From: Bacillota bacterium
GTDB lineage: Bacteria > Bacillota > Clostridia > Peptostreptococcales > Anaerovoracaceae
DNA: 7,696 nt
Direction of reading: 5' to 3'
NCBI GenBank assembly: GCA_016286935.1
Contig: JAEEUO010000046.1
Span: 1-7,696, forward strand
The position numbers and the translations under genes are program-made. This document shows, one piece after another, positions 1-6,622 of the stretch (position 1 is the stretch's first letter; each line of letters opens with the position of its first letter). The notes under the pieces are model-generated. The model ran no database searches, was not told where the DNA came from, and saw only the letters and a list, made by a program, of their open reading frames with translations.

Positions 1-1436
1 ATCTCCTCCGCGTAGTCCTCCTCGATCAGAAGGTCGCGGCGGACGGTCGGGGGAATGCACGAGACGACGACGCTCGAGAAGCCCTGGGTGTCGATCTCGA
101 GGCGGTGGAGCAGCTGGAGCATCTCGCCGAGATGGAGATCCAGGCCGAGCATCTTGTTGACCTTCGTCAGCCGGACTTCCAGCTTCGGGGAGTGGTACGG
201 ACGCGGATATTCGTCGACCATGTCGCGGACGACCTGGCCGGCGCCCATCGACTCGATCAGCGAGCAGACGCGGTCGCAGGCGTACGACGCGACGGTCGCG
301 TCGACGCCCTTTTCAAAGCGCATCGAGGCTTCGGTGCGGAGGCCGAGTTTCTTCGACGTCCGGCGGATCCCGGCGGACGTGAAGTTGGCCGATTCGATCA
401 GGATCGTCGCCGTGTCGCTCTCGATCTCGGAGTTCAGGCCGCCCATCACGCCGGCGATGCAGAGGTTCTTTTCGGCGTCCTTGATCATCAGCATCTCGGA
501 ATCGAGCGTGCGTTCGGTCCCGTCGAGCGTCGTGAAGGTCTCGCCCTCCGCCGCGGTGTCGATGATGATGCGGTTGCCGGCGACCGTCGAAAGGTCGAAG
601 GCGTGGATCGGCTGGCCGTATTCGAGCATGACGTAGTTCGTGACGTCGACGATGTTGTTGATCGGACGCATGCCGGCATGCATCAGGCGGCGCTGCATCC
701 ACCACGGGGATTCGCCGATCTTCACGTCGCGGATGACGCGGCAGCAGTAGCGGTTGCACAGATCGGGACGGCGGATCTCGACCTTGACGAGCTTCTTGAT
801 GTTTTCCTTGAGCTCACGCTTGTTGCCGATGAACGGATACTTCAGGACGAGGTCGAACGTCGCGCCCGTCTCGCGGCAGATGCCGAGGATCGACAGGCAG
901 TCCGGGCGGTTCGGGGTGATCTCGAAATCGAGCGTCGCGTCGTTGAGGCCGAAGTGTTCGACGATATCGCATCCGACGGGCGTATCGGCCGGCAGGATCC
1001 AGACGCCGTCCTTGTATTTCACGGGGACGACCTTGTCCGGGTAGCCGAGCTCGCTGAACGAGCAGAACATGCCGTAGCTGTCGACGCCGCGGAGTTTCGA
1101 GGGACGGATCGTCACGATCCCGCCCTTTCCGTCGGGCAGCGTCGCGCCGTCGAGCGCCGTCGGGATCTTGTCGCCGACGCGGACGTTCGGCGCGCCGGTC
1201 ACGATCTGGAGAAGGTCGCCCTGTCCGACGTCGGTCATGCAGATGACCATGTGGTCGGAGTCGGGATGGGGCTCGATCGACTTCACTTCGCCGCAGACGA
1301 CGTTCGAGACGTCCTTCGCCCAGTATTCGATCGTTTCGAGCTTCGTTCCGCTCATCGTCATGCGGTCGCCGTATTCGACGACGTCGCAGTTCAGATCGGG
1401 GAAGTAGCGTTTGATCCATTCATAAGGTACTAACAT
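1..1436 (-). CDS. pheT: Phenylalanyl-tRNA synthetase beta subunit, 3' end outside window
   Basis: This is the beta subunit of the cytoplasmic (alpha-beta)2 enzyme that charges tRNA-Phe; it binds tRNA and edits mischarged Tyr-tRNA. I translated it directly: ATG at 1436, then 478 complete codons with no stop to the left edge. The family is usually about 800 residues, so roughly 60% is present. Residues 40-150 form the EMAP-like tRNA-binding OB fold, with HPDSDH near 57, GAPNVRVGD at 81 and GMFCSFSELG at 122. FEITPNRPDCLS starts at 171. The B3/B4 editing domain (about 210-390) has GQPIHAFD with His278 and IESANF with Glu348; these align with the Thermus thermophilus editing residues His261 and Glu334 as I recall them. 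The B5 domain starts near 411 and reaches RRDLLIEED near the edge. The start is supported by a near-perfect ribosome binding site. No frameshift or internal stop is seen. Confidence 0.97.
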   Translation of the reverse strand, partial: MLVPYEWIKRYFPDLNCDVVEYGDRMTMSGTKLETIEYWAKDVSNVVCGEVKSIEPHPDSDHMVICMTDVGQGDLLQIVTGAPNVRVGDKIPTALDGATLPDGKGGIVTIRPSKLRGVDSYGMFCSFSELGYPDKVVPVKYKDGVWILPADTPVGCDIVEHFGLNDATLDFEITPNRPDCLSILGICRETGATFDLVLKYPFIGNKRELKENIKKLVKVEIRRPDLCNRYCCRVIRDVKIGESPWWMQRRLMHAGMRPINNIVDVTNYVMLEYGQPIHAFDLSTVAGNRIIIDTAAEGETFTTLDGTERTLDSEMLMIKDAEKNLCIAGVMGGLNSEIESDTATILIESANFTSAGIRRTSKKLGLRTEASMRFEKGVDATVASYACDRVCSLIESMGAGQVVRDMVDEYPRPYHSPKLEVRLTKVNKMLGLDLHLGEMLQLLHRLEIDTQGFSSVVVSCIPPTVRRDLLIEEDYAEE

Positions 1437-1442
1437 GTCCGC

Positions 1443-1450
1443 ACCTCCTT
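1443..1450 (-). promoter_or_regulatory. Strong ribosome binding site of pheT
   Basis: The minus strand reads AAGGAGGT, a full 8-base complement to the 16S rRNA tail, six bases before the pheT ATG. Its first two bases lie in the TAA stop codon of pheS, so ribosomes ending pheS sit on this site. Translational coupling would suit equal production of the two subunits (inference). Confidence 0.85.
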
Positions 1451-2471
1451 ATTTGAACTGCTCGATGAAGCGAGCGTCGTTTTCGTAGAACAGGCGGATG
1501 TCGTCGACGCCGTATTTCAGCATCGCGATGCGCTCGACGCCCATGCCGAACGCGAATCCGGTGTATTTCTCGGTGTCGATCCCGCCGACCTTGAGGACGT
1601 TCGGGTGGACCATGCCGCAGCCGAGGACCTCGATCCAGCCGGAGCCCTTGCAGACGCTGCAGCCCTTCCCGCCGCACTTGAAGCAGCTGACGTCCATCTC
1701 GGCGGACGGTTCGGTGAACGGGAAGTGGTGGGGACGGAACTTCGTCCGGGCATCCGCGCCGAACATCAGCTTCGCGAACGTATCGAGCGTTCCCTTGAGA
1801 TCGGCCATCGTGATGCCTTCGCCGACGACGAGGCCTTCGACCTGGTGGAACATCGGGCTGTGGGTCGCGTCGGGCGTGTCGCAGCGGAAGCAGCGGCCCG
1901 GGGCGATGATCTTGAGCGGCGGTTTCTGTTTGAGGAGCGTACGGACCTGGACCGGGGAGGTCTGAGTCCGCAGCAGGATCTTCTCATCGATGTAGAACGT
2001 GTCGGTCATCTCGCGCGAGGGATGGTCGGGAGCGGCGTTCAGCGCGTCGAAGTTGTGGAAGACGTCTTCGATCTCGGGTCCCTCGGTCACGGTAAAGCCC
2101 ATCGACTGGAAGACGCGCGAGATCTCCTCGATCGTCACGGTCAGCGGGTGCTTCGCGCCGACGGCGAGCGCCTTTCCGGGCTCGGTCACGTCGATCGTCT
2201 CGGCCTTGAAGCGGAGCTCTTTCTGGGCTTCCTTCAGCTCGGCGAGACGGCCCGCGATCATCGTCTGGATCTCTTCGCGGACGGCGTTCGCCTGCTGGCC
2301 GAGTTCCTTCCGCTCTTCGGGCGTGAGGCTGCCCATCGACCGGAGGATCTCCGTCAGCTGCGATTTCTTTCCGAGGAAACGGACGCGCATCTCTTCCGCC
2401 TCGGGAAGCGCCGCGATCTGTTTCAGCTGTTCCCTCGCCTCTGCGAGGATTCTGGCAAGTTCGGACTGCAT
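1449..2471 (-). CDS. pheS: Phenylalanyl-tRNA synthetase alpha subunit
   Basis: This is the catalytic alpha subunit, a class II synthetase that activates phenylalanine with ATP and transfers it to tRNA-Phe together with PheT. The product is 340 residues, normal for the family. Residues 1-90 form the N-terminal coiled coil that contacts tRNA. The catalytic core follows, with GPEIEDVFHNFDALN at 131, class II motif 2 around FRCDTPDATHSPMFHQVEG at 195-213, and motif 3 in GFAFGMGVERIAMLKYG at 305-321. Between the strands before GMVHPNVL it carries four cysteines, C263, C266, C271 and C274 (CxxC-x4-CxxC), a probable zinc knuckle known in many Firmicutes PheS but absent in E. coli. The start has an AAGGAG eight bases upstream. 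The stop is TAA, 12 bases before pheT. No T-box leader precedes it; the gap upstream is only 18 bases. Confidence 0.98.
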   Translation of the reverse strand: MQSELARILAEAREQLKQIAALPEAEEMRVRFLGKKSQLTEILRSMGSLTPEERKELGQQANAVREEIQTMIAGRLAELKEAQKELRFKAETIDVTEPGKALAVGAKHPLTVTIEEISRVFQSMGFTVTEGPEIEDVFHNFDALNAAPDHPSREMTDTFYIDEKILLRTQTSPVQVRTLLKQKPPLKIIAPGRCFRCDTPDATHSPMFHQVEGLVVGEGITMADLKGTLDTFAKLMFGADARTKFRPHHFPFTEPSAEMDVSCFKCGGKGCSVCKGSGWIEVLGCGMVHPNVLKVGGIDTEKYTGFAFGMGVERIAMLKYGVDDIRLFYENDARFIEQFK

Positions 2472-2479
2472 GTTGGTTT

Positions 2480-2485
2480 CTCCTT
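2480..2485 (-). promoter_or_regulatory. Ribosome binding site of pheS
   Basis: The minus strand reads AAGGAG, eight bases before the pheS ATG at 2471. It lies in the 18-base gap after the methyltransferase stop codon and fixes the pheS start. Confidence 0.8.
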
Positions 2486-2489
2486 GCGT

Positions 2490-3323
2490 TTATCGTGTGA
2501 GCCTTTGGCGTACCGACTCGAAGAGCAGTACGGCTCCGGCTATGCTTGCGTTGAGGGATTCGGTCTCCCCCTCCATCGGGATCGTCACGCGTTCGTCGGC
2601 GCCCTCCAGGAAGGCTTCCGAGACGCCGCCGCCTTCGTTTCCGATCACGAGCGCGAAATCGCGCTTCATCGGCACGCCGAAGGCCGGCTTCGCGCCCGCG
2701 AGGGCGGAGACGTAAACGGTCTTTCCGGCCTGTTTCAGGACGCGGAGCGTATCCTCCGCGCCCTCCGTAAAGCCGAACCGCAGTCGGAAGATCGATCCCT
2801 GGGTCGCCCGCAGCACCTTCGGCGAATACGGATCGGCCGTCCCCTTCACGAGCAGGACGCCGTCGAATCCGGCCGCTTCGGCCGTCCGGAAGAGCGTTCC
2901 GAGGTTTCCCGGGTCCTGGATCCGGTCGAGGACGAGGATCCGCTTTCCGTCGCCCGGCGTCCCCGCGATCCGGTCCGGCAGGACCGCCTCCGCGGCGGGC
3001 TTTTCCACCGCGGCGATCACAGGCTGGGGCGTTTCCGTGCGCGCGAGGCGCGCGAACAGAGGTCCCGAGAGCAGAACGGCGCGCCGTCCGTCCGCCTCCG
3101 CCTCCGCGAGGAAGGCGCGAAGCGACTGTCCGGCCCCGCGTTCGTCCTCCAGCACGGTTCCGTCGGCGTAGACCGTCCGGACGTTCAGGCCCGAACGCAC
3201 GGCCTCCCGGATCAGATGGTATCCTTCCGCAAGGAAAAGCCCTGTCTTTTCACGGGATTTCCGGTTGTTCAGGGCTTCCAGTTCCTTGTATTCGGGGTTT
3301 TGGTCCGAGAGTATGCGTTTCAC
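2490..3323 (-). CDS. SpoU/TrmH-family RNA 2'-O-methyltransferase (YsgA-like)
   Basis: The predicted role is SAM-dependent 2'-O-ribose methylation of rRNA or tRNA by a SPOUT trefoil-knot enzyme that normally acts as a dimer. The product is 277 residues. The N-terminal part (1-105) resembles the SpoU substrate-binding domain, with the usual opening of short helices and TGLFLAEGYHLI at 27-38. The catalytic domain shows all three family motifs: motif 1 at 132-152 (DPGNLGTLFRTA with Asn140 and Arg146), motif 2 IGNEGGGVSE at 227-236, and motif 3 IPMEGETESLNASIAGAVLL at 248-267. ATQGSIFRL at 173 is also typical. The start is GTG and no clear ribosome binding site lies in the 14 bases after ftsZ. The chosen start fits the usual family N-terminus, and no ATG occurs nearby. 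The ysgA-pheS-pheT order of B. subtilis supports orthology with YsgA. The exact target nucleotide cannot be told from sequence. Confidence 0.93.
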   Translation of the reverse strand: MKRILSDQNPEYKELEALNNRKSREKTGLFLAEGYHLIREAVRSGLNVRTVYADGTVLEDERGAGQSLRAFLAEAEADGRRAVLLSGPLFARLARTETPQPVIAAVEKPAAEAVLPDRIAGTPGDGKRILVLDRIQDPGNLGTLFRTAEAAGFDGVLLVKGTADPYSPKVLRATQGSIFRLRFGFTEGAEDTLRVLKQAGKTVYVSALAGAKPAFGVPMKRDFALVIGNEGGGVSEAFLEGADERVTIPMEGETESLNASIAGAVLLFESVRQRLTR

Positions 3324-3337
3324 TGGGGTTCGTCGGG

Positions 3338-4552
3338 TTATTTTCTGCGCAGGAACGACGGGATGTCGAACGAATTCGTCAGCCGTTCGGGTTCGTCCTC
3401 AGACGGCGCGGCGGGCGCGTCATCGGCCTTTTCCGCTTCGGCGAACGTTTCCTTCGCGTTCGTCTTGAGGAAGCTGTCGAAGTCGTCCTTCTTTTCCTCA
3501 AGGCCCTGGGGGGCGAACGGAGACGGCGTCTGGGAGGTCTTGTAGATCGATCCGGTCGGGCGGAGCGAGCCCGTCGGGCGGACGATCTCGATCGGCTTGT
3601 TGTCGAAGCCGGTCGCGATGACCGTGACGACGATCTCGTCTTCGAGGTCTTCATGGACGGACGTACCGAAGATGATCGTCGCGTCGTCGGCGACCGTCGA
3701 AGCGATCTGGTCGGCCGCCTCGTTGACTTCGAGCATGCCGAGGTCGTATCCGCCCTGGATGTTCAGGAGGACAGCCTTCGCTCCCGCGATGGAGGTTTCG
3801 AGGAGCGGGCTTTCGATTGCCGCCTTGACGGCATCCGATACGCGGTTTTCGCCCTTTCCGCGTCCGACGCCCATATGGGCGACGCCGCGGTCGGTCATGA
3901 TGTTCTTGACGTCCGCGAAGTCCATGTTGATCAGGCCGTCGTCCGCGATCAGGCTGACGATGCCGTCGACGCCCTGTTTCAGGACCTCGTCGGCCATGTT
4001 GAAGGCCTGGAGCATCGTCGTGTTCTTGTCGGAGATCTGGAGAAGCTTGTCGTTCGGGACGATGACGAGGCTGTCGACGTACTGTTTGAGGAATTTGATG
4101 CCGAGCTCGGCGTGTTCCTTGCGGCGGCGACCCTCAAACGTAAACGGCTTCGTCACGACGGCGACGGTCAGGATCCCGTTGTCCTTCGCCGCCTTCGCGA
4201 TCACGGGAGCGGCGCCCGTTCCCGTTCCGCCGCCCATGCCGGCGGTGATGAAGACCATATCGGAGCCTTCGAGGAACTTCGAGATCTCCTCGATCGTCTC
4301 CTCCGCGGCTTTCTGGCCGGTCTCGGGGTTTCCGCCCGCGCCGAGTCCGCGCGTCAGCTTTTCGCCGATCTGGAGCTTGTTCTCCGCCTTCGAGCCGGAC
4401 AGCGCCTGGCGGTCCGTGTTCACCGCGAGAAAGTTCACATCGTTCATTCCGCTTTCGATCATGCGGTTCACCGCGTTGCAGCCGCCGCCGCCGACGCCGA
4501 TGACCTTGATCGTAGCACCTGTGGTTTCCAGGTTTTCAAATTCCAGGGACAT
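3338..4552 (-). CDS. ftsZ: Cell division tubulin homologue FtsZ
   Basis: FtsZ is the GTPase that polymerises into the cytoplasmic Z-ring and recruits the divisome. The product is 404 residues, slightly long for the family (mostly 350-400). The nucleotide site shows [13 protein letters not shown] at 19-31 and the tubulin signature GGGTGTG at 107-113. The T7 loop that completes the GTPase site of the next subunit reads [10 protein letters not shown] at 206-215, with Asn209, Asp211 and Asp214 in place. The fold ends near 325. A charged, disordered linker (about 325-392) opens with a duplicated RPTGS(L/I) hexapeptide. The C-terminal peptide [10 protein letters not shown] (395-404) is the conserved tail that binds FtsA, SepF, ZapA-type or EzrA-type partners. 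GGAGG seven bases upstream fixes the ATG. It has its own candidate promoter in the gap after ftsQ. No ftsA lies before it. Confidence 0.99.
   Translation of the reverse strand: MSLEFENLETTGATIKVIGVGGGGCNAVNRMIESGMNDVNFLAVNTDRQALSGSKAENKLQIGEKLTRGLGAGGNPETGQKAAEETIEEISKFLEGSDMVFITAGMGGGTGTGAAPVIAKAAKDNGILTVAVVTKPFTFEGRRRKEHAELGIKFLKQYVDSLVIVPNDKLLQISDKNTTMLQAFNMADEVLKQGVDGIVSLIADDGLINMDFADVKNIMTDRGVAHMGVGRGKGENRVSDAVKAAIESPLLETSIAGAKAVLLNIQGGYDLGMLEVNEAADQIASTVADDATIIFGTSVHEDLEDEIVVTVIATGFDNKPIEIVRPTGSLRPTGSIYKTSQTPSPFAPQGLEEKKDDFDSFLKTNAKETFAEAEKADDAPAAPSEDEPERLTNSFDIPSFLRRK
3545..3580 (-). repeat. 18-base tandem duplication in the FtsZ linker
   Basis: Two adjacent 18-base units encode RPTGSL and RPTGSI (FtsZ residues 325-336). 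At the DNA level a 13-base core recurs at 3552-3564 and 3570-3582 with one mismatch. It sits at the junction of the folded GTPase domain and the disordered linker, where length changes are tolerated. Likely a replication-slippage duplication. Confidence 0.8.
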
Positions 4553-4559
4553 ATTTTAA

Positions 4560-4564
4560 CCTCC
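4560..4564 (-). promoter_or_regulatory. Ribosome binding site of ftsZ
   Basis: The minus strand reads GGAGG (extended to GGAGGTTA), seven bases before the ftsZ ATG at 4552, in an A/T-rich, probably unstructured context. This is a strong initiation site, fitting a highly expressed protein. Confidence 0.88.
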
Positions 4565-4586
4565 AAAATAAAATGCGATCAGCGGG

Positions 4587-4611
4587 CGTTTCCGTGTTCT
4601 TCGGCGAAACG
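4587..4611 (-). promoter_or_regulatory. Possible stem-loop in the ftsZ leader
   Basis: On the transcript strand CGTTTC (4611-4606) can pair with GAAACG (4592-4587) around a 13-base loop. It lies in the predicted leader, about 20 bases upstream of the ribosome binding site, without covering it. A six-pair stem is weak evidence; it may be chance. Confidence 0.3.
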
Positions 4612-4616
4612 AAAAT

Positions 4617-4681
4617 ACACCCGTTAGCATTGTATCATAAATGCCGGCGGGATGCACAACATTTTGTGGCTTTACGGGTGT
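4617..4681. repeat. Nested inverted repeats enclosing the ftsZ promoter
   Basis: On the plus strand, ACACCCGT at 4617-4624 is perfectly complementary to ACGGGTGT at 4674-4681, with 49 bases between. Two smaller inverted repeats lie inside: GCATT/AATGC (4627-4631 with 4640-4644), which spans the -10 element, and CACAA/TTGTG (4655-4659 with 4664-4668), which overlaps the weak -35. As RNA of either strand this could fold into a three-way junction. On the plus strand the closing arm runs straight into eight T bases (4681-4688), like an intrinsic terminator with a long loop. The pairing is seen directly; any function as operator, terminator or structured RNA is inference. Confidence 0.55.
4629..4659 (-). 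promoter_or_regulatory. Candidate extended -10 promoter for ftsZ
   Basis: The minus strand has TACAAT (4634-4629) preceded by TGA (4637-4635), giving an extended -10 element TGnTACAAT for the housekeeping sigma factor. The best -35 match is weak (TTGTGC at 4659-4654, with a long 19-base spacer), as expected when an extended -10 is present. An A/T-rich tract at 4681-4726 lies upstream and could aid binding. Transcription would begin near 4622, leaving a leader of about 70 bases. It would drive ftsZ and, with no terminator visible after it, the genes down to pheT. Confidence 0.55.
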
Positions 4682-4726
4682 TTTTTTTGAAAAAATATCT
4701 AATACTTCGATTGGATCGTATACAGT

Positions 4727-5458
4727 TCACTCATACGCGGGCGAGAACGACACCGAACCGTCTCCGGAGACGCGGATCGTTCCGTAGCGGATGTCCTTCG
4801 CGTACAGATCGAGCAGCACCTCCTCGAGGGAATCCATGCCGGAGATGATGTTTTCCGGCGTCCCCTCGCAGACGAGCGTGTCATAGATGTAGAGGCGCAC
4901 CGTCACGCTCGAGCACGCGATCTCGCGGAACCAGAGGTTCGAGTCCTGCATCTTCAGGACGAGGCGCAGCGTCTCGCTGAAGACGGCGTTCTCCTCGCAG
5001 ACGAGCGCGTTTCCGGGCTGGTCGTCGGTCACGGTCAGGCCGGACAGGAGCGTCAGTTCCGGCGCCTGCGTCGTCTTCCGGAGGACGAGCCCGTCCGGAT
5101 CGAGGATCAGATACCCGTCGGAGACGATCACGGCGCACGCTTCCGTCCGCTCGGAGACGGTGATCGAGACGCCCCTCGGCAGGAGGCGCGCCACGCGCGA
5201 CGTCGCGATGTACGGATCGTCGGTCAGGTGGTCCTGCATCGACGCGAGATCGACGGCCCAGAGGTTCTGGCCGCGCGGATCGCCGGCGATCGAGATGACC
5301 TGTTCTTTCGTATAGTAGGTGTTCCCTTCGACGGTGACGTTATCGACGGTGAAGAACGAAGACGTCATGCCGAAATACGCCCCCGCGATCAGGGCGACCA
5401 CGATCAGGAAGCGCAGGACGTAATGTTTTTTGCGGCGTTTTTTCTTCTTCTCGGCCAT
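4727..5458 (-). CDS. ftsQ: Divisome protein FtsQ/DivIB
   Basis: FtsQ/DivIB is a bitopic membrane protein that links cytoplasmic and extracellular parts of the divisome, working with FtsL/DivIC-type partners to control septal wall synthesis. The product is 243 residues. It begins with a very basic cytoplasmic tail (nine Lys and Arg in the first 11 residues), followed by one membrane segment at about 14-31. A POTRA domain follows at about 36-104, with FFTVDNVTVEGNTYYTKEQV typical of its first strand and helix. A beta-rich FtsQ domain runs from about 108 to the end. It begins 18 bases after murG, in the same frame, with an in-frame TGA four codons upstream that limits the start. No clear Shine-Dalgarno is present, so translation probably depends on re-initiation after murG. 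The sequence itself is divergent; the call rests on architecture plus dcw context. Stop is TGA. Confidence 0.92.
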   Translation of the reverse strand: MAEKKKKRRKKHYVLRFLIVVALIAGAYFGMTSSFFTVDNVTVEGNTYYTKEQVISIAGDPRGQNLWAVDLASMQDHLTDDPYIATSRVARLLPRGVSITVSERTEACAVIVSDGYLILDPDGLVLRKTTQAPELTLLSGLTVTDDQPGNALVCEENAVFSETLRLVLKMQDSNLWFREIACSSVTVRLYIYDTLVCEGTPENIISGMDSLEEVLLDLYAKDIRYGTIRVSGDGSVSFSPAYE

Positions 5459-5467
5459 CGTTTCGGG

Positions 5468-5493
5468 TCAGGCGTTTCAGGCGTTCAGGCGTT
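5468..5493 (-). repeat. Three tandem copies of a 9-base unit at the murG end
   Basis: On the plus strand the unit TCAGGCGTT occurs at 5468-5476 and 5477-5485, followed by an 8-base copy lacking the first T at 5486-5493. On the coding strand this gives AAC GCC TGA AAC GCC TGA, so two in-frame TGA stops close murG. A short slippage expansion is the simplest explanation. Confidence 0.85.
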
Positions 5494-6622
5494 CGGCGAT
5501 CGTGCGGACGATGCGCTCGGCGGAATCGGGGATCGAAGCGGCGCGGGCCGCGTCCTCCATCGCCTTCCGCGCGTCGGGATGGCTCCGCATGTCTTCGGTG
5601 AGCGAACAGAGCCGCTCCGGCGTCAGGTCCTTCTCCTCGAGGAGAAGCGCGCCGCCCTGGTCGGCGACCGCCTTCGCGTTGTGGTATTGATGGTTTTCGG
5701 TGACGTTGGGCGACGGGATCAGGATCGAGGCGCGGCCCGTCACGGTGATCTCGGCGACGGTCAGAGCGCCCGCGCGCGAGATGACGAGATCGGCCGCGGG
5801 AAGGAGCTCGTACATCTTATGGACGTACGGCATCAGAACGACGGGAGCGTCCGAGCCGGCCGCCGCCTCCTCGGGAGAGCAGAACGGGATCCCGCCCTCC
5901 TCCAGCTTCGCCCGGTACTCATCATAATACATCTTTCCGGTCGCGTAATAAATCCTTGTTTTTTGTTTTTGATCCGTTCCGAGGATCGAAGGGATCGCCT
6001 CGGAGAAGTTTTTGTTCACCATCAGGGCGCCGAGGCTTCCGCCGAAGCAGAGCAGCGCGAACGTGTCGTCCGCGAGGCCGAGCGCCTTGCGGCACGCGCC
6101 GCGGTCCGCCGTGACGAATTCCGCGCGGACCGGGTTTCCGACGACCTCGACGGCAGGCGCGTCCGGGAAGCGCTTCTTCGCTGCCTCGAACGCGACGAAC
6201 ACCGTCTTCGTCTGCCGGCTGACGAGCTTGTTCGCGACGCCCGCGAACGCGTTCTGCTCGTGGATGAACGTCGGGATCCGTTCGAACTGCGCGACGCGCA
6301 GCATCGGAAGCGATACGTATCCGCCCGTGCCGATGACGAAATCGGGACGGAATTCCTTCAGGATCGCGCGCGCCTCCGTCTCGCCCTTCACGATCTTCGC
6401 GACCGTTCCGACGTTCTTCGCGAGATGCTTGCGGTCGAAGCCGGCGGAATGGATGAAGCGGATCGGGTATCCCGCCCGCGGGACGAAATCGGCCTCCATG
6501 CCGTGCTCCGTTCCGACGTAGAGGATCTCCGCGTCCGGGTATCTGCGTTTCAGTTCGTCGGCGATCGCGATGGCCGGGTAGATGTGGCCGCCCGTTCCGC
6601 CGCCTGTCACGATGGCTTTCAT
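5477..6622 (-). CDS. murG: MurG, UDP-GlcNAc transferase making lipid II
   Basis: MurG is the peripheral inner-face membrane GT-B glycosyltransferase that adds GlcNAc from UDP-GlcNAc to lipid I, giving lipid II. The product is 381 residues, against about 355-370 usually. The N-terminal acceptor domain begins MKAIVTGGGTGGHIYPA with the glycine loop at 7-12 and His13. GTGGYVSLP at 98 and HEQNAFAGVANK at 121-132 are further signatures. The donor domain has FGGSLGA at 193-199, ISRAGALTVAEI at 281-292 (Glu291 matches the UDP-GlcNAc-binding Glu of E. coli) and PSPNVTENHQYHNAKA at 303-318. The open frame continues 149 codons upstream of the start, but that part only shadows ftsW. The start at 6622 has GGAGG seven bases ahead and an ATGA overlap with the ftsW stop, so the two are probably coupled. 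The stop is the first of two in-frame TGA codons. Confidence 0.98.
   Translation of the reverse strand: MKAIVTGGGTGGHIYPAIAIADELKRRYPDAEILYVGTEHGMEADFVPRAGYPIRFIHSAGFDRKHLAKNVGTVAKIVKGETEARAILKEFRPDFVIGTGGYVSLPMLRVAQFERIPTFIHEQNAFAGVANKLVSRQTKTVFVAFEAAKKRFPDAPAVEVVGNPVRAEFVTADRGACRKALGLADDTFALLCFGGSLGALMVNKNFSEAIPSILGTDQKQKTRIYYATGKMYYDEYRAKLEEGGIPFCSPEEAAAGSDAPVVLMPYVHKMYELLPAADLVISRAGALTVAEITVTGRASILIPSPNVTENHQYHNAKAVADQGGALLLEEKDLTPERLCSLTEDMRSHPDARKAMEDAARAASIPDSAERIVRTIAERLNA

Noticed and set aside
105..1433. A 442-codon plus-strand frame opposite pheT
   Set aside because: The minus strand encodes a clear PheT with its conserved motifs; the plus-strand protein shows only Asp/Arg/Val-rich composition from complementing its codons.
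1605..3545. A 646-codon open frame on the plus strand across pheS, the methyltransferase and the ftsZ end
   Set aside because: It is antisense to three well-supported genes and its translation is low-complexity, rich in Arg, Asp and Leu. In this GC-rich sequence the codons TTA, CTA and TCA are rare, which leaves few stops in antisense frames.
3653..4627. A 324-codon plus-strand frame opposite ftsZ
   Set aside because: It is the complement of a very conserved ftsZ and has no independent coding signs.
4681..4726. Intrinsic terminator after ftsQ on the minus strand
   Set aside because: There are runs of T and A here but only a four-pair stem (CGAT/ATCG), too weak to call a terminator.
5477..5479. 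TGA as a recoded sense codon allowing a MurG-FtsQ fusion
   Set aside because: Trp is encoded by TGG throughout, TGA also ends ftsW and ftsQ at sensible places, and both proteins have complete, separate ends.
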